From: Cytophagaceae bacterium | GTDB lineage: Bacteria; Bacteroidota; Bacteroidia; Cytophagales; UBA9547 | Assembly (NCBI GenBank): GCA_027488865.1 | Contig: JAIYAU010000036.1 | Span: forward strand, 1 to 64,000 | Direction of reading: 5' to 3' | DNA length: 64,000 nt | Part shown: positions 34,647 through 43,717 of the stretch, one piece after another | How positions within the stretch are numbered: position 1 is the first letter of the stretch | How the letters are laid out: each line of letters starts with the position of its first letter | Notes under the pieces: model-generated | The model's database searches: none | What the model saw: only the letters and a program-made list of their open reading frames with translations | Told to the model about the DNA's origin: nothing | Program-made: the position numbers and the translations under genes

Positions 34647-35342
34647 ATGAAAAATTTATTTGTTGTTTTTTTATTTTTAGTCGTGTTTGTCCAATTTGGA
34701 GTTGCACAAAGTCTAGAATTTGGTGGTAGTATTGGCGCATTAATTTATAAGGGAGATCTCGCTCCTAGAATTGATCCAAGAAATGCAGGGCTAGGTGGGA
34801 TGTTTTTTTTTAGACATAACGTAAGCCCTATTGTTGATTTAAGATATCAAATTCAAGCTGGCCAAATTTCTGGTAAGGATTCCAGATTTAATAGCGCACA
34901 AGCAGCAATTAGAAATGCCTCTTTTAAAAACACGATTTTGGAGTTAGATGCTATAATGGAATATAACTTTTTAAACTATAGAGAAACTCCAAAAACTTTT
35001 AAAAGAAGTGAAAAATGGTCTCCATATTTGGCCTTGGGTCTAGGAGTTATGTTATTCAATCGACTTTCTGATGATGGCGGTATAGTAACCCCTACCATAC
35101 CAATGGGATTTGGAGTAAAATGGGCAACATCAAAACAGTGGAATTTAGGAGCGGAGTTTATGGCAAGAAAGACCTTTACAGATGCTTTAGATGGTTTTGC
35201 CACAAATGACAAATTAACCGTTCAGCGTACTTTTACGAATGATCAAGATTGGTTTACTTTTTTTGGTATAATGGCAAGTTATACCATCTATGGAGTACAT
35301 TGTCCAGAAAATAACTCTGGATATTCTCATCCTTCGCATTGA
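34647..35342 (+). CDS. PorG-like (DUF6089) outer-membrane protein 2
   Basis: The product is 231 aa. A signal peptide (about 1-20, GVAQS) precedes a beta-barrel starting LEFGGSIGALIYKGDLAPR, clearly a relative of the preceding gene (shared GGxxGAxxYxGDL, a central TILELDAIMEYNF segment versus TIWELKGDVIIDLF, and RKTFTDALDG versus RKTFTDYLDG). Its length and position next to uppS make it the better match to classical PorG. Tandem duplication followed by divergence is likely. It lies 42 bases after copy 1. Confidence 0.8.
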   Translation: MKNLFVVFLFLVVFVQFGVAQSLEFGGSIGALIYKGDLAPRIDPRNAGLGGMFFFRHNVSPIVDLRYQIQAGQISGKDSRFNSAQAAIRNASFKNTILELDAIMEYNFLNYRETPKTFKRSEKWSPYLALGLGVMLFNRLSDDGGIVTPTIPMGFGVKWATSKQWNLGAEFMARKTFTDALDGFATNDKLTVQRTFTNDQDWFTFFGIMASYTIYGVHCPENNSGYSHPSH

Positions 35343-35391
35343 TTTTTAAATTTTTATAAGCAAATTTGCAAGCTAAATTTGAACAAGACTA

Positions 35392-36156
35392 TTGCAAACT
35401 GTTGATTATTCAATTATTTTAAGAGATCAAGTAAACAAAGATAAGCTACCAAACCACATAGCCATAATAATGGATGGCAATGGTCGCTGGGCCAAAAAAA
35501 AGGGTGGTATGCGTATTTTTGGTCATAATCACGCTTTGGAATCAGTGAGACAGACGGTTGAAGGCTGTGCGGAACTGGGTATTGGTTATCTTACCTTATA
35601 CGCATTTTCAACGGAAAATTGGAGCAGACCTCAAGAGGAGGTAAAAGGATTAATGGAATTATTAGTTCGTGCAATAAAAGAGGAAGTACCTACGTTAAAT
35701 AAAAATAATATAAAATTAAATGCCATTGGGGATATTGCAAGCTTGCCTGCTAATTGTCAAAAGCAATTAGAAGAGGCAATTGCGGCAACCGCTCATAATT
35801 CACATATGACCTTAACTTTGGCCTTAAGTTATAGTGGAAGGTGGGAAATAACAAGAGCTGTGAAGCTTATTGCTCAAGCAATTGCAAACCATGAGATTGA
35901 AATAGACGAAATTAATGAGGATTTAGTATCAAATTATTTACATACTAAAAACCTACCAGATCCAGAATTAATGATTAGGACAAGTGGAGAATTAAGAATT
36001 AGTAATTTTTTATTATGGCAGCTTGCCTACACAGAATTATATATCACTGAAGTTTTGTGGCCAGATTTTAGAAAAGAGCACTTATACCAGGCCTTAATAG
36101 ATTACCAAAAAAGGGAACGCAGATTTGGCAAAACAAGTGACCAATTAAGTAAATAG
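35392..36156 (+). CDS. uppS: Isoprenyl (undecaprenyl) diphosphate synthase
   Basis: The product is 254 aa. The signature MDGNGRW places catalytic Asp at residue 28; LTLYAFSTENWSRP, ALSYSGRWE and the C-terminal DPELMIRTSGELRISNFLLWQ segment are all present. It adds isopentenyl units to farnesyl diphosphate to make the C55 lipid carrier for peptidoglycan and O-antigen. The start must be TTG: the only in-frame ATG is the Met of MDGNGRW, and a stop lies 10 codons or fewer upstream of the TTG. bamA follows after 4 bases. Confidence 0.95.
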   Translation: MQTVDYSIILRDQVNKDKLPNHIAIIMDGNGRWAKKKGGMRIFGHNHALESVRQTVEGCAELGIGYLTLYAFSTENWSRPQEEVKGLMELLVRAIKEEVPTLNKNNIKLNAIGDIASLPANCQKQLEEAIAATAHNSHMTLTLALSYSGRWEITRAVKLIAQAIANHEIEIDEINEDLVSNYLHTKNLPDPELMIRTSGELRISNFLLWQLAYTELYITEVLWPDFRKEHLYQALIDYQKRERRFGKTSDQLSK

Positions 36157-36160
36157 CATA

Positions 36161-38707
36161 ATGCAAATAGCAACAAGAATATTTTTAATAATCTGTATTT
36201 CCTTTATTGTAGGTGCGGCTCAAGATTTTGACCAAAATAATGCACTTGGTTTTAGGTTTAACTATTCTGATCCTGATAAATATGAAATAGCTAATATTAC
36301 CACTTCTGGAACTAAATTTTTGGATCCTAACGCAATAGTGTCAATATCAGGTCTTAAAATAGGTGATGTAATAAAAGTGCCAGGTGATGACATTAGTAAC
36401 GCCATAAAGAAACTTTGGGATCAAGGTATATTAGGAGATATTAAGATACAGATTACGAAGATAGAAGGAAAGAAAATTTATTTAAATTTTGAATTAACAG
36501 AACGGCCAAGGTTGTCTAGATTTCAATTTAAGGGTGTTAAAAAATCAGATGAAGATGATATTAAAGGAAAAATTAGACTTATTAAAGGAAAGGTTGTAAC
36601 TGATGCACTTTTAAAAAATACTCAAAATACAATTAAAAAGTATTATGCAGAGAAAGGTTACCAAAATGCTTTGGTAAAAGTGCAACAAATAAAAGATACC
36701 ACTTATTCTAATAGTGTAGTATTGGTTATAAATATTACTAAAAATAGTAAAGTAAAGGTGAGAGCATTGATGTTTGAAGGCAATGAAGCATTTGATGACA
36801 AAAAACTCGCTAAAAAAATGAAAAAAACCAAAGGTCGCTCTCCTGGTAAGTTTTGGGTGTCACATAAATATAATCAAAAGTTGTATGATGAGGATAAAAA
36901 GAAACTCATAGAATTTTATAACACCCAAGGTTATAGAGATGCGAAAATTTCAATAGACTCATCCTGGTATTTTTCTGCGAAAAAGCCAAAACATAAAAAT
37001 AAATATTTGGGGCTTAAGTTGAAAATAGACGAAGGAAGAAAGTATTATTTCAGAAATGTAAATTGGACAGGAAACTTTGTTTACAGCGATAATTACTTAG
37101 CTAGTGTTCTTAACATAAAAAAGGGTGATGTTTATGACAAAGATGCCCTTGATAAAAAACTAAACTATAATCCAAACGGACAAGATATTAGTTCATTGTA
37201 CTTGGATGATGGATATTTGTTTTTTACTGTTGATCCTGTTGAATTGGTAGTGGATAACGATTCTATTGATATTGAGATGAGAATACATGAAGGCACTCAA
37301 GCCACAATCGATAAGATCAATGTTTCAGGGAATACAAAAACCAATGATCATGTGGTTTTACGTGAGATTAGAACAATTCCTGGAAGAAAGTTTAGTAGGT
37401 CAGATTTAATTCGTTCACAACGTGAAATAGCTCAGTTGGGATATTTTGATCCAGAAAAAATTGATATTCAGCCTGTTCCTAATCCTCAAAAGGGAACAGT
37501 AGATATCAACTATAATGTTACTGAAAAACCAAGTGACCAAATACAATTGTCAGGTGGGTGGGGTGGTTTTTTTTTTTTTTTTTTCACATTAGGGCTTGTA
37601 TTTAATAATTTTTCATTAAAAAATGTTAAACATTTTGACAAATGGGATCCGCTTCCGGCTGGTGATGGACAAAGATTATCTGTCAATTTTCAAGCGAATG
37701 GACCAAATTTTCAAAGTTATAGTACTTCTTTTACCGAGCCTTGGTTAGGAGGTAGGAAACCTCACGCTTTTACAGTAAGTTTTAGTAGATCAGTCCAAAG
37801 GCTTGGTGCAGGTCGTTTAGGTTTTCAGTCTGGTTTTGGTTCAACAGGATTTTTAAGGCTGAATAGTGTAAGTGTGAGTTTAGGAAAAAGACTAAGATGG
37901 CCTGATGATTATTTTACCTTAAGCCATTCTGTATCTTATTTAATTTACGAATTAGGAAATTATAATACAGGTTTGCTAGGCGTGAATAATGGAATATTTA
38001 ACAACTTTACAGTTGCTAATACTCTTTCTCGCAACAGCATCGATAATCCAACTTATCCAAGGCGAGGTTCTTCGATAACCTTGGGAATAACGTTAACACC
38101 ACCATATTCTATTTTTAATAGATCTAGAGATTTCGCCAAAGAAACAAATGCAGAAAAATATAAATGGGTGGAATATCATAAATGGATGTTGGATTATTCA
38201 CTTTTTACCAAATTGGCAGGAAATTTGGTATTAAGCACTAGAGCACATTTTGGCTATCTTGGGGCTTATAACAAGCAACTTGGGCCTGGACCTTTTGAAC
38301 GATTTGTGATAGGAGGTAGTGGTCTTACAGGATTTAATTTCTTATTGGGATCTGATGTAATTGGTTTGAGAGGATATCAGGATCGGTTTTTACTAAATAG
38401 TTCGGGCAATACCACTGGTGGTGTGGTTTATAATAAATATGTAATGGAGTTAAGGTATCCTATTTCTTTAAATCCGATGGCGACGTTATATGGGTTGATT
38501 TTTGCTGAAGGTGGAAACAGCTTTACAGCGTACAAGGAGTATGATCCATTTTCATTATACAGAGTAGCTGGGGTGGGTGCGCGTATATTTATGCCAGCGT
38601 TTGGTATGATTGGTTTAGATTATGGTTTGGGATTTGATGAAGTACCTGGAGCACCTAGTGCAAACAACAACAGATTTACCTTTACTATAGGTCAGCAAAT
38701 TCGTTAA
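36161..38707 (+). CDS. bamA: Outer-membrane assembly factor BamA
   Basis: The product is 848 aa: signal peptide (about 1-20), five POTRA repeats (about 40-460), then a 16-strand barrel of the Omp85 type with STSFTEPWLGGRKP near residue 520 and the VIGLRGYQDR segment (the VRGF/Y motif region) near residue 735. It folds and inserts outer-membrane proteins and is normally essential. Unusual: at residues 470-475, at the start of the barrel, six Phe in a row are encoded by an 18-T tract (37567-37584). It is flanked by uppS and two OmpH/Skp chaperone genes, a standard Bacteroidota order. Confidence 0.94.
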   Translation: MQIATRIFLIICISFIVGAAQDFDQNNALGFRFNYSDPDKYEIANITTSGTKFLDPNAIVSISGLKIGDVIKVPGDDISNAIKKLWDQGILGDIKIQITKIEGKKIYLNFELTERPRLSRFQFKGVKKSDEDDIKGKIRLIKGKVVTDALLKNTQNTIKKYYAEKGYQNALVKVQQIKDTTYSNSVVLVINITKNSKVKVRALMFEGNEAFDDKKLAKKMKKTKGRSPGKFWVSHKYNQKLYDEDKKKLIEFYNTQGYRDAKISIDSSWYFSAKKPKHKNKYLGLKLKIDEGRKYYFRNVNWTGNFVYSDNYLASVLNIKKGDVYDKDALDKKLNYNPNGQDISSLYLDDGYLFFTVDPVELVVDNDSIDIEMRIHEGTQATIDKINVSGNTKTNDHVVLREIRTIPGRKFSRSDLIRSQREIAQLGYFDPEKIDIQPVPNPQKGTVDINYNVTEKPSDQIQLSGGWGGFFFFFFTLGLVFNNFSLKNVKHFDKWDPLPAGDGQRLSVNFQANGPNFQSYSTSFTEPWLGGRKPHAFTVSFSRSVQRLGAGRLGFQSGFGSTGFLRLNSVSVSLGKRLRWPDDYFTLSHSVSYLIYELGNYNTGLLGVNNGIFNNFTVANTLSRNSIDNPTYPRRGSSITLGITLTPPYSIFNRSRDFAKETNAEKYKWVEYHKWMLDYSLFTKLAGNLVLSTRAHFGYLGAYNKQLGPGPFERFVIGGSGLTGFNFLLGSDVIGLRGYQDRFLLNSSGNTTGGVVYNKYVMELRYPISLNPMATLYGLIFAEGGNSFTAYKEYDPFSLYRVAGVGARIFMPAFGMIGLDYGLGFDEVPGAPSANNNRFTFTIGQQIR
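37567..37584. repeat. In-frame poly-T tract in bamA
   Basis: An uninterrupted run of 18 T encodes Phe470-475 with the following C. It lies between the GGWGG and TLGLVFNN segments at the POTRA/barrel transition. One-base slippage would frameshift bamA. Confidence 0.95.
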
Positions 38708-38708
38708 A

Positions 38709-39260
38709 ATGTATATAAGATTTTTAGTTTTAGGATTTTTATTTCTAATATCAAATGTCACATTTGGTCAGAAAATAGGTTATATAGATTCCGAATTTAT
38801 ACTTTCTAAAATGCCGGAATATAAGAAGGCTCAAGAAGACCTCAATAAAATTTCAGGTAAATGGCAAAAAGAGGTTGATGATAAGTATAAGGAGATTGTC
38901 AAATTAAAAGATGATTTTAATGCCGCTGAAGTTTTACTAACAGAAGATATTAGAAAAGAAAGATTAGACACGATTACTAAAAAGGAAAAGAATGCCAAAG
39001 AACTTCAAAACAAATATTTTGGATATGAGGGAATGTTGTTTTTAAAACGACAAGAATTGGCAAAGCCTGTACAAGATAAATTATTTTTGGCAGTACAAAA
39101 GGTTTCTAGGGCAAAACAGGTACAAATAATGTTTGATAAATCTGGTGATATTGTCATGATATATACTGATCCTAAACACGATTATACTGATTATGTGTTG
39201 GAAGAATTAGGTTTAGGTGACAAGAACGATAATCCAGATAATAAAAAGGATCAAAAATAA
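38709..39260 (+). CDS. OmpH/Skp family periplasmic chaperone 1
   Basis: The product is 183 aa. The signal peptide is about 1-20 (VTFGQ). The mature protein opens with KIGYIDSEFILSKMPEY, the OmpH/Skp start, followed by a long charged coiled coil (about 40-110) that forms the tentacle of Skp trimers, then a small beta segment. It holds unfolded outer-membrane proteins for BamA. The gene begins 1 base after the bamA stop, and a paralogue follows 39 bases later. Confidence 0.9.
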   Translation: MYIRFLVLGFLFLISNVTFGQKIGYIDSEFILSKMPEYKKAQEDLNKISGKWQKEVDDKYKEIVKLKDDFNAAEVLLTEDIRKERLDTITKKEKNAKELQNKYFGYEGMLFLKRQELAKPVQDKLFLAVQKVSRAKQVQIMFDKSGDIVMIYTDPKHDYTDYVLEELGLGDKNDNPDNKKDQK

Positions 39261-39299
39261 ATTCAATAATTCTATATTTACAAATAAATAACACACAAA

Positions 39300-39881
39300 A
39301 TGAAAAATGTTTTTAAGATTGCCGTTGTAGCAGTAATTTTTTCTTGGGGCTTAGGAGCTAATGCGCAACAGAAGCACCTAAAGATAGGTTATACTAATGT
39401 GGAGGATATTTTAATAGAAATGCCTGAAAGTAAACAAGTGGAGTCAGAGTTAAAATCGTATAAAACACAATTGGATAATCAAATTCAAACTAAAATGAAG
39501 GATTTTCAAGATAAATATGAAAATTATCAAAGAGGAGAGAGTATGATGTCAGAAGTGATTAAGGCAGACAAACAAAGAGAACTAAGAGGTATGCAAGAGC
39601 AAATAGAGGCTTTTCAGAAGGATGCTGAGCAGGCTATGCAAAAAAAGCAAATTGACCTTTTAGATCCAGTTTTGAAAAAGATTCAAAAAGCCATAGATGA
39701 TGTGGCCGCAGAAAATAGTTATACCTATATCTTTAATAAGGAGGCAGGTTATGGTACTTCAATTATGTTACATATGCCAAAAGAAGACGATATTACTAAT
39801 TTGGTAAAAAAGAAACTTAATATCGGTGTTGCCACTCCTACACCAGCACAAAAAACACCTTCAACAGTAACACCTAAATAA
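39300..39881 (+). CDS. OmpH/Skp family periplasmic chaperone 2
   Basis: The product is 193 aa. The signal peptide is about 1-22 (ANAQQ), followed by KIGYTNVEDILIEMPESKQ, a long coiled coil (about 45-125) and a C-terminal Thr/Pro-rich tail (PTPAQKTPSTVTPK) absent in copy 1. It is the last gene of the bamA block, ending at the terminator at 39915. Paired OmpH copies after bamA are common in the phylum. Confidence 0.9.
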   Translation: MKNVFKIAVVAVIFSWGLGANAQQKHLKIGYTNVEDILIEMPESKQVESELKSYKTQLDNQIQTKMKDFQDKYENYQRGESMMSEVIKADKQRELRGMQEQIEAFQKDAEQAMQKKQIDLLDPVLKKIQKAIDDVAAENSYTYIFNKEAGYGTSIMLHMPKEDDITNLVKKKLNIGVATPTPAQKTPSTVTPK

Positions 39882-39914
39882 TAGGTAGACTTGGGGTTGC
39901 AATTATTTTAAGAT

Positions 39915-39944
39915 GGAGCTACTTATTTAAGTAGCTCCTTTTTT
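39915..39944 (+). terminator. Terminator of the bamA/OmpH block
   Basis: A perfect 10-bp stem GGAGCTACTT/AAGTAGCTCC (39915-39924 with 39929-39938) followed by six T. Confidence 0.92.
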
Positions 39945-40041
39945 GTATAATTAATGGGGTAAGGTAGTTTTAACTTGATTCCGCAAAGGAATCATACTTA
40001 CCAATTCTATTTTATAATAGAAGCAAACCTATTTAAGTTGT

Positions 40042-40572
40042 TTAATCTAAAATTCTTGTGGCCTTTAAAAAAATATCTCTATAATATCCAGTAAGAAGTT
40101 CATTTTCCATTACACCTTTTTTAGTAGAGGCATGAATGAAAGTAACACTTTTATTAGAGTTTACTACTGTTACAATTCCTACATGAGTAATTTTTGTGTT
40201 TCCTTTTTTGTCGGTAAAAAACACTAAATCACCTTTTTTCAACTCACCAATATATACTCTTTTCCCTATTTTGGACTGATCTCCAGCTACTCGTGGTAAG
40301 GTAATATCAATGGCTTTGTAAGATGCACAAGCTAGACCTGAACAATCTATGCCATTTCTATCATTTCCACCGTACTTATACTTTACCCCCGTGTATGTTC
40401 TCGCTGTGGTAATTATTTTATCAATCTTAGCTTCATCTTTTTTAGGACTTTTGCTAACTTGCTGGTTGTCATCATTAAAGTTACTTCTACTGTTGGGTTT
40501 GGTGCTTTTACAAGCATAAAAACCAAGGATAATAATGTACAGTATTAGTAACTTATGTTTGATGAAAGGCAT
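40042..40572 (-). CDS. NlpC/P60 lipoprotein peptidoglycan endopeptidase
   Basis: The product is 176 aa. A lipoprotein signal ends in GFYAC (Cys21). A charged linker (about 25-50) leads to an NlpC/P60 domain with the complete catalytic set: Cys77 in DCSGL, His130 in THVGIV and His147 in FIHAS. The YKYGGNDRNG opening is typical. The family cleaves peptide bonds in peptidoglycan stems, usually between D-Glu and a diamino acid. Location should be periplasmic, bound to a membrane through the lipid anchor. Minus strand, 54 bases after pfk in the same direction. Confidence 0.92.
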   Translation of the reverse strand: MPFIKHKLLILYIIILGFYACKSTKPNSRSNFNDDNQQVSKSPKKDEAKIDKIITTARTYTGVKYKYGGNDRNGIDCSGLACASYKAIDITLPRVAGDQSKIGKRVYIGELKKGDLVFFTDKKGNTKITHVGIVTVVNSNKSVTFIHASTKKGVMENELLTGYYRDIFLKATRILD

Positions 40573-40626
40573 GATTTAATCGCATCAAATTTTATACCAA
40601 TTGCGGTTTATTATTAGTGCATTGCC

Positions 40627-41973
40627 TTAACTTTTAAAGCTTATTGGTTGCCCAGTAGCTTCTAGAACCGATTGCCAGAGTTGCGATTTTAAATCAATTT
40701 TTTTACGTTTGGAGGTAGCAACTTCCATTGGTAAATGGGTAAATTGACCGTTAATATAGCCCACAACCATGTTTGTACGTCCAGACATGCCAGCATGAAC
40801 TGCCATTTGAGCTAGTTGAAAACAGAAAATGGAGTCATTTGGCGTGGGTGCACAGCTTCTAATGTTATAACTTGGATCAATGTATCTTAATGCAATGGGA
40901 ATATTGCGTTCTTTGAAATAACGTGTTACTTGATCCTTCAAAAACAATCCAATATCGCCAAGTTTGTGATTACCTGAGGCATCAAATTCTGGTTTTTCAG
41001 GGTTAGTTACATATTTTTGTCCAGCACCTTCTGCCACCACAATAACCGCATGGTTTTTTCTTAATAATCTATTTTCCAATTGCTTGAGTAAACCTTTGTC
41101 CCCATCAAGTTCAAATTCAAGTTCAGGAATCAAACAGAAATTAGCTTCACCTGTAGCAAGAACTGCATTAGCAGCAACAAATCCTGATTCTCTTCCCATT
41201 AGTTTTACTAATCCTATTCCATTATAGGCGGCTTCGGCTTCAGTATGTCCGGAATGAATGGACTCACATGCTTCGGAAAAGGCAGTTTCTACACCGAAAG
41301 ATTTGTCTATGAAATTAATATCATTATCAATCGTTTTTGGTATGCCGATCACAGCAATATCCAAATTTCTTTTTTCTATCTCTTTTATTATGGCCATAGC
41401 ACCCTTTTGGGTACCATCTCCACCAACTGTATATAAGATATTGATTCCAAGTTCTTGCAGCCTATCTACCATCTTAATAGGGTCTTGATTGCCTCTAGAA
41501 GATCCTAATATTGTACCTCCTTGTGTGTGTATAGGTGATACATCATCCACCGTGAGAAGTTCAATTTCATGACCAATTTCTTTTACAAGTCCCGCATAAC
41601 CAAAGCGAGCTCCATAAGTAATTTGTTTTTCGTAGCGATAATAATTCATCATTACTATAGCTCTAATTACTGAATTTAATCCAGGACATAACCCTCCACA
41701 TGTAATTACTGCAGAAACCGCTTTACCTGGCTTAAAATATAATTTTTTACGAGGTCCTGCTTTTTCAAATGCTGGTACGGGTTGCCCTTGTTTATTTAAT
41801 TCTTCTATAATACTTGTATCTATTACTGAAAGTACCTTTTCATTATCAGGTACAAAAATGCTATCATCATTATCCTCAGAAAGACGGATTGGAGAGTCGA
41901 ATAGAGGTTCTCCAATTTTACGGATATCTAAATTAAGAGAAATTAATTGTTCCACTTTTTTTTCTAAGGCCAT
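40627..41973 (-). CDS. 6-phosphofructokinase, plant/PPi-like clade, predicted ATP-dependent
   Basis: The product is 448 aa, longer than the 320 aa of the classical bacterial enzyme. Key segments are CGGLCPGLNSVIRA (about 91-104), the phosphoryl-donor loop GGDGTQKGA and the catalytic PKTIDND with MGRESGF later. In this superfamily GGDGT favours ATP and GGDD favours pyrophosphate, so ATP use is predicted; the PKTIDND form is shared with PPi-type and plant or trypanosome enzymes. It catalyses the committed step of glycolysis. The gene reads toward the NlpC/P60 gene. Confidence 0.9.
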   Translation of the reverse strand: MALEKKVEQLISLNLDIRKIGEPLFDSPIRLSEDNDDSIFVPDNEKVLSVIDTSIIEELNKQGQPVPAFEKAGPRKKLYFKPGKAVSAVITCGGLCPGLNSVIRAIVMMNYYRYEKQITYGARFGYAGLVKEIGHEIELLTVDDVSPIHTQGGTILGSSRGNQDPIKMVDRLQELGINILYTVGGDGTQKGAMAIIKEIEKRNLDIAVIGIPKTIDNDINFIDKSFGVETAFSEACESIHSGHTEAEAAYNGIGLVKLMGRESGFVAANAVLATGEANFCLIPELEFELDGDKGLLKQLENRLLRKNHAVIVVAEGAGQKYVTNPEKPEFDASGNHKLGDIGLFLKDQVTRYFKERNIPIALRYIDPSYNIRSCAPTPNDSIFCFQLAQMAVHAGMSGRTNMVVGYINGQFTHLPMEVATSKRKKIDLKSQLWQSVLEATGQPISFKS

Positions 41974-42347
41974 ATTAATAATAGTATTATTTGTGAATGT
42001 GCTTGCTTGTATTGCTTAAATTAAAAGTAACTTAAGTCTGAAATTAATTGTGAATACTCATTTTATGCTCAAACAATAATACGTTTTTATTCCGAAATAA
42101 AAAACACCCAAGAAGACTATAAAATGTACTTTTGAAAAGAATTGTGTTAAATATTTGATTAACAATATAAAATAAGTAATATATTTTTTGAAAACATGGT
42201 ATTTTTAGCAATCAATTTACAATTGCTTAAGGCTCTTTAATTTTGCTTGATTTCTTTCATTAATATATTCTTTACAGCTTTTTGTGTATAATTAATGCCT
42301 AAATGTTACATTTGACACAAATTTTGAACAAGAATAAACTATTAAAC
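41974..42347. other. Divergent intergenic region, pfk and DinB-like gene
   Basis: A 374-base AT-rich region with no supported gene. It carries the promoter of the plus-strand DinB-like gene (42281-42314) and an isolated TACTTTTG box at 42127-42134 without a clear target. I found no clean box for the minus-strand phosphofructokinase gene. Confidence 0.6.
42281..42314 (+). promoter_or_regulatory. Promoter of the DinB-like gene
   Basis: TTTG at 42281-42284 and TACATTTG at 42307-42314, spacer 22 bases, slightly longer than usual. The -7 box covers the upstream ATG at 42303, so the later ATG at 42348 is the likely start. Confidence 0.6.
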
Positions 42348-42806
42348 ATGGATAAATTTGTTTTTGAAGCATTGGCAACCATTCGCACTAATACTTTGAA
42401 ATATATTGCATCACTTTCTGAAAAGCAACTTTTTACAATCCCTTCGGGCTTTAACAATAACATCGTATGGCAATTAGGTCACATGGTTACAACACAACAA
42501 CTTTTATGTTACCACTTATCAAATAATAGCCTTTTAATTCCACAAGAGTATGTAAGCCTTTTTAGAAAGGGAACATCTCCTAATGACCGTATGACTCAAA
42601 TTAATGTAGAAGAAATACGACATTATTTTTTTGAAACAACCTTGCAGTTCATGCCAGATTATAATGCTGGTAAGTTAAATGAGTTTACAAAGTATCCCAC
42701 CTCCATGGGGGTTGAATTAACTACCATTGAAGATGCCATTACTTTTAACTTTGGGCATGAAAACTTGCACTTTGGTGTTATTATGGCCATGACAAAAGTT
42801 GTTTAA
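42348..42806 (+). CDS. DinB-like superfamily protein
   Basis: The product is 152 aa from the ATG at 42348. It shows the DinB four-helix bundle: a helix with NTLKYIASLSEKQL, the first metal-ligand helix NNNIVWQLGHMVTTQQLL (His near residue 46) and a last helix with NFGHENLHFGVIMAM supplying further His residues. DinB-like proteins are putative metal-dependent transferases or hydrolases; the substrate is unknown. purU follows 17 bases later and is probably co-transcribed. Confidence 0.8.
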   Translation: MDKFVFEALATIRTNTLKYIASLSEKQLFTIPSGFNNNIVWQLGHMVTTQQLLCYHLSNNSLLIPQEYVSLFRKGTSPNDRMTQINVEEIRHYFFETTLQFMPDYNAGKLNEFTKYPTSMGVELTTIEDAITFNFGHENLHFGVIMAMTKVV

Positions 42807-42823
42807 TTTTATTTTCCAAAAAT

Positions 42824-43660
42824 ATGGAAACACACATACTTTTAATTGATTGTACTGATGAAAAGGGCTTAATTTCTAAAATAAGTACCACAATCTTTCA
42901 CCATGGACTGAATATCTTGATAATGAAAGAATATGTGGAAGAGGAAACAAATCATTTTTTCATGAGAATGGAATTGTCGGGTGAGCTTCAAATTGAAAGA
43001 TTAGAGGGAGCCTTAAAAAATATGTTGCCGAATGATGCTATTATTTCCATTAACCCAAAAAGGAAAAAGGACATTGTGCTTTTGGTTACTAAAGAGTACC
43101 ATTGTTTAAGTGATTTACTTATTAGACATAATTTTGAAGAGATAAATGCTACCATTAAAGCTGTGATTGGCAATCATGAATTTTTACGTACCTTGGTTGA
43201 GAAATTTGGATTACCTTACCATTTTATAACTCATGAAAATAAAACTAAAGAACAATTTGAAGATGAATTGTATAGTCAAGTAGCTTATTATCAGCCTGAT
43301 TATTTGGTTCTAGCCAAGTTTATGCGAATCCTTTCTCCAGATTTTGTTGGTAAGTTTGAAAATAAAATTATCAATATCCACCATTCATTTTTACCTGCTT
43401 TTGTGGGGGCTAATCCTTATAAACAAGCCTATGAAAGAGGTGTGAAACTAATTGGTGCTACTGCACACATTGTAAATAATCATTTGGATGAAGGGCCAAT
43501 TATAACCCAACAGGTTATACAAGTAGATCATTCGCAGACTATTAAAAAGTTGGTACTTGCTGGTCATGAAGTAGAAAAAAATGTGCTTGCTGAAGCATGT
43601 AAAATGGTATTTGAGGATCGTGTTTTTGTAAGCAGAAACAAAACTATTGTTTTTAGCTAG
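42824..43660 (+). CDS. purU: Formyltetrahydrofolate deformylase PurU
   Basis: The product is 278 aa. An N-terminal ACT domain (about 1-85, starting HILLIDCTDEKGLISKI) precedes a formyltransferase-type domain with NIHHSFLPAFVGANPYKQAY (about 184-203, catalytic His and Asn region) and VNNHLDEGPIITQ (Asp of the active site). It hydrolyses 10-formyl-THF to formate and THF, balancing one-carbon pools. The ACT domain usually senses glycine or methionine. It is downstream of the DinB-like gene. Confidence 0.94.
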   Translation: METHILLIDCTDEKGLISKISTTIFHHGLNILIMKEYVEEETNHFFMRMELSGELQIERLEGALKNMLPNDAIISINPKRKKDIVLLVTKEYHCLSDLLIRHNFEEINATIKAVIGNHEFLRTLVEKFGLPYHFITHENKTKEQFEDELYSQVAYYQPDYLVLAKFMRILSPDFVGKFENKIINIHHSFLPAFVGANPYKQAYERGVKLIGATAHIVNNHLDEGPIITQQVIQVDHSQTIKKLVLAGHEVEKNVLAEACKMVFEDRVFVSRNKTIVFS

Positions 43661-43717
43661 AATCATTTGTGACCTTTAGCTATATTTTCTCTTAGTTATA
43701 ATGGTTAAAGTGATAAA

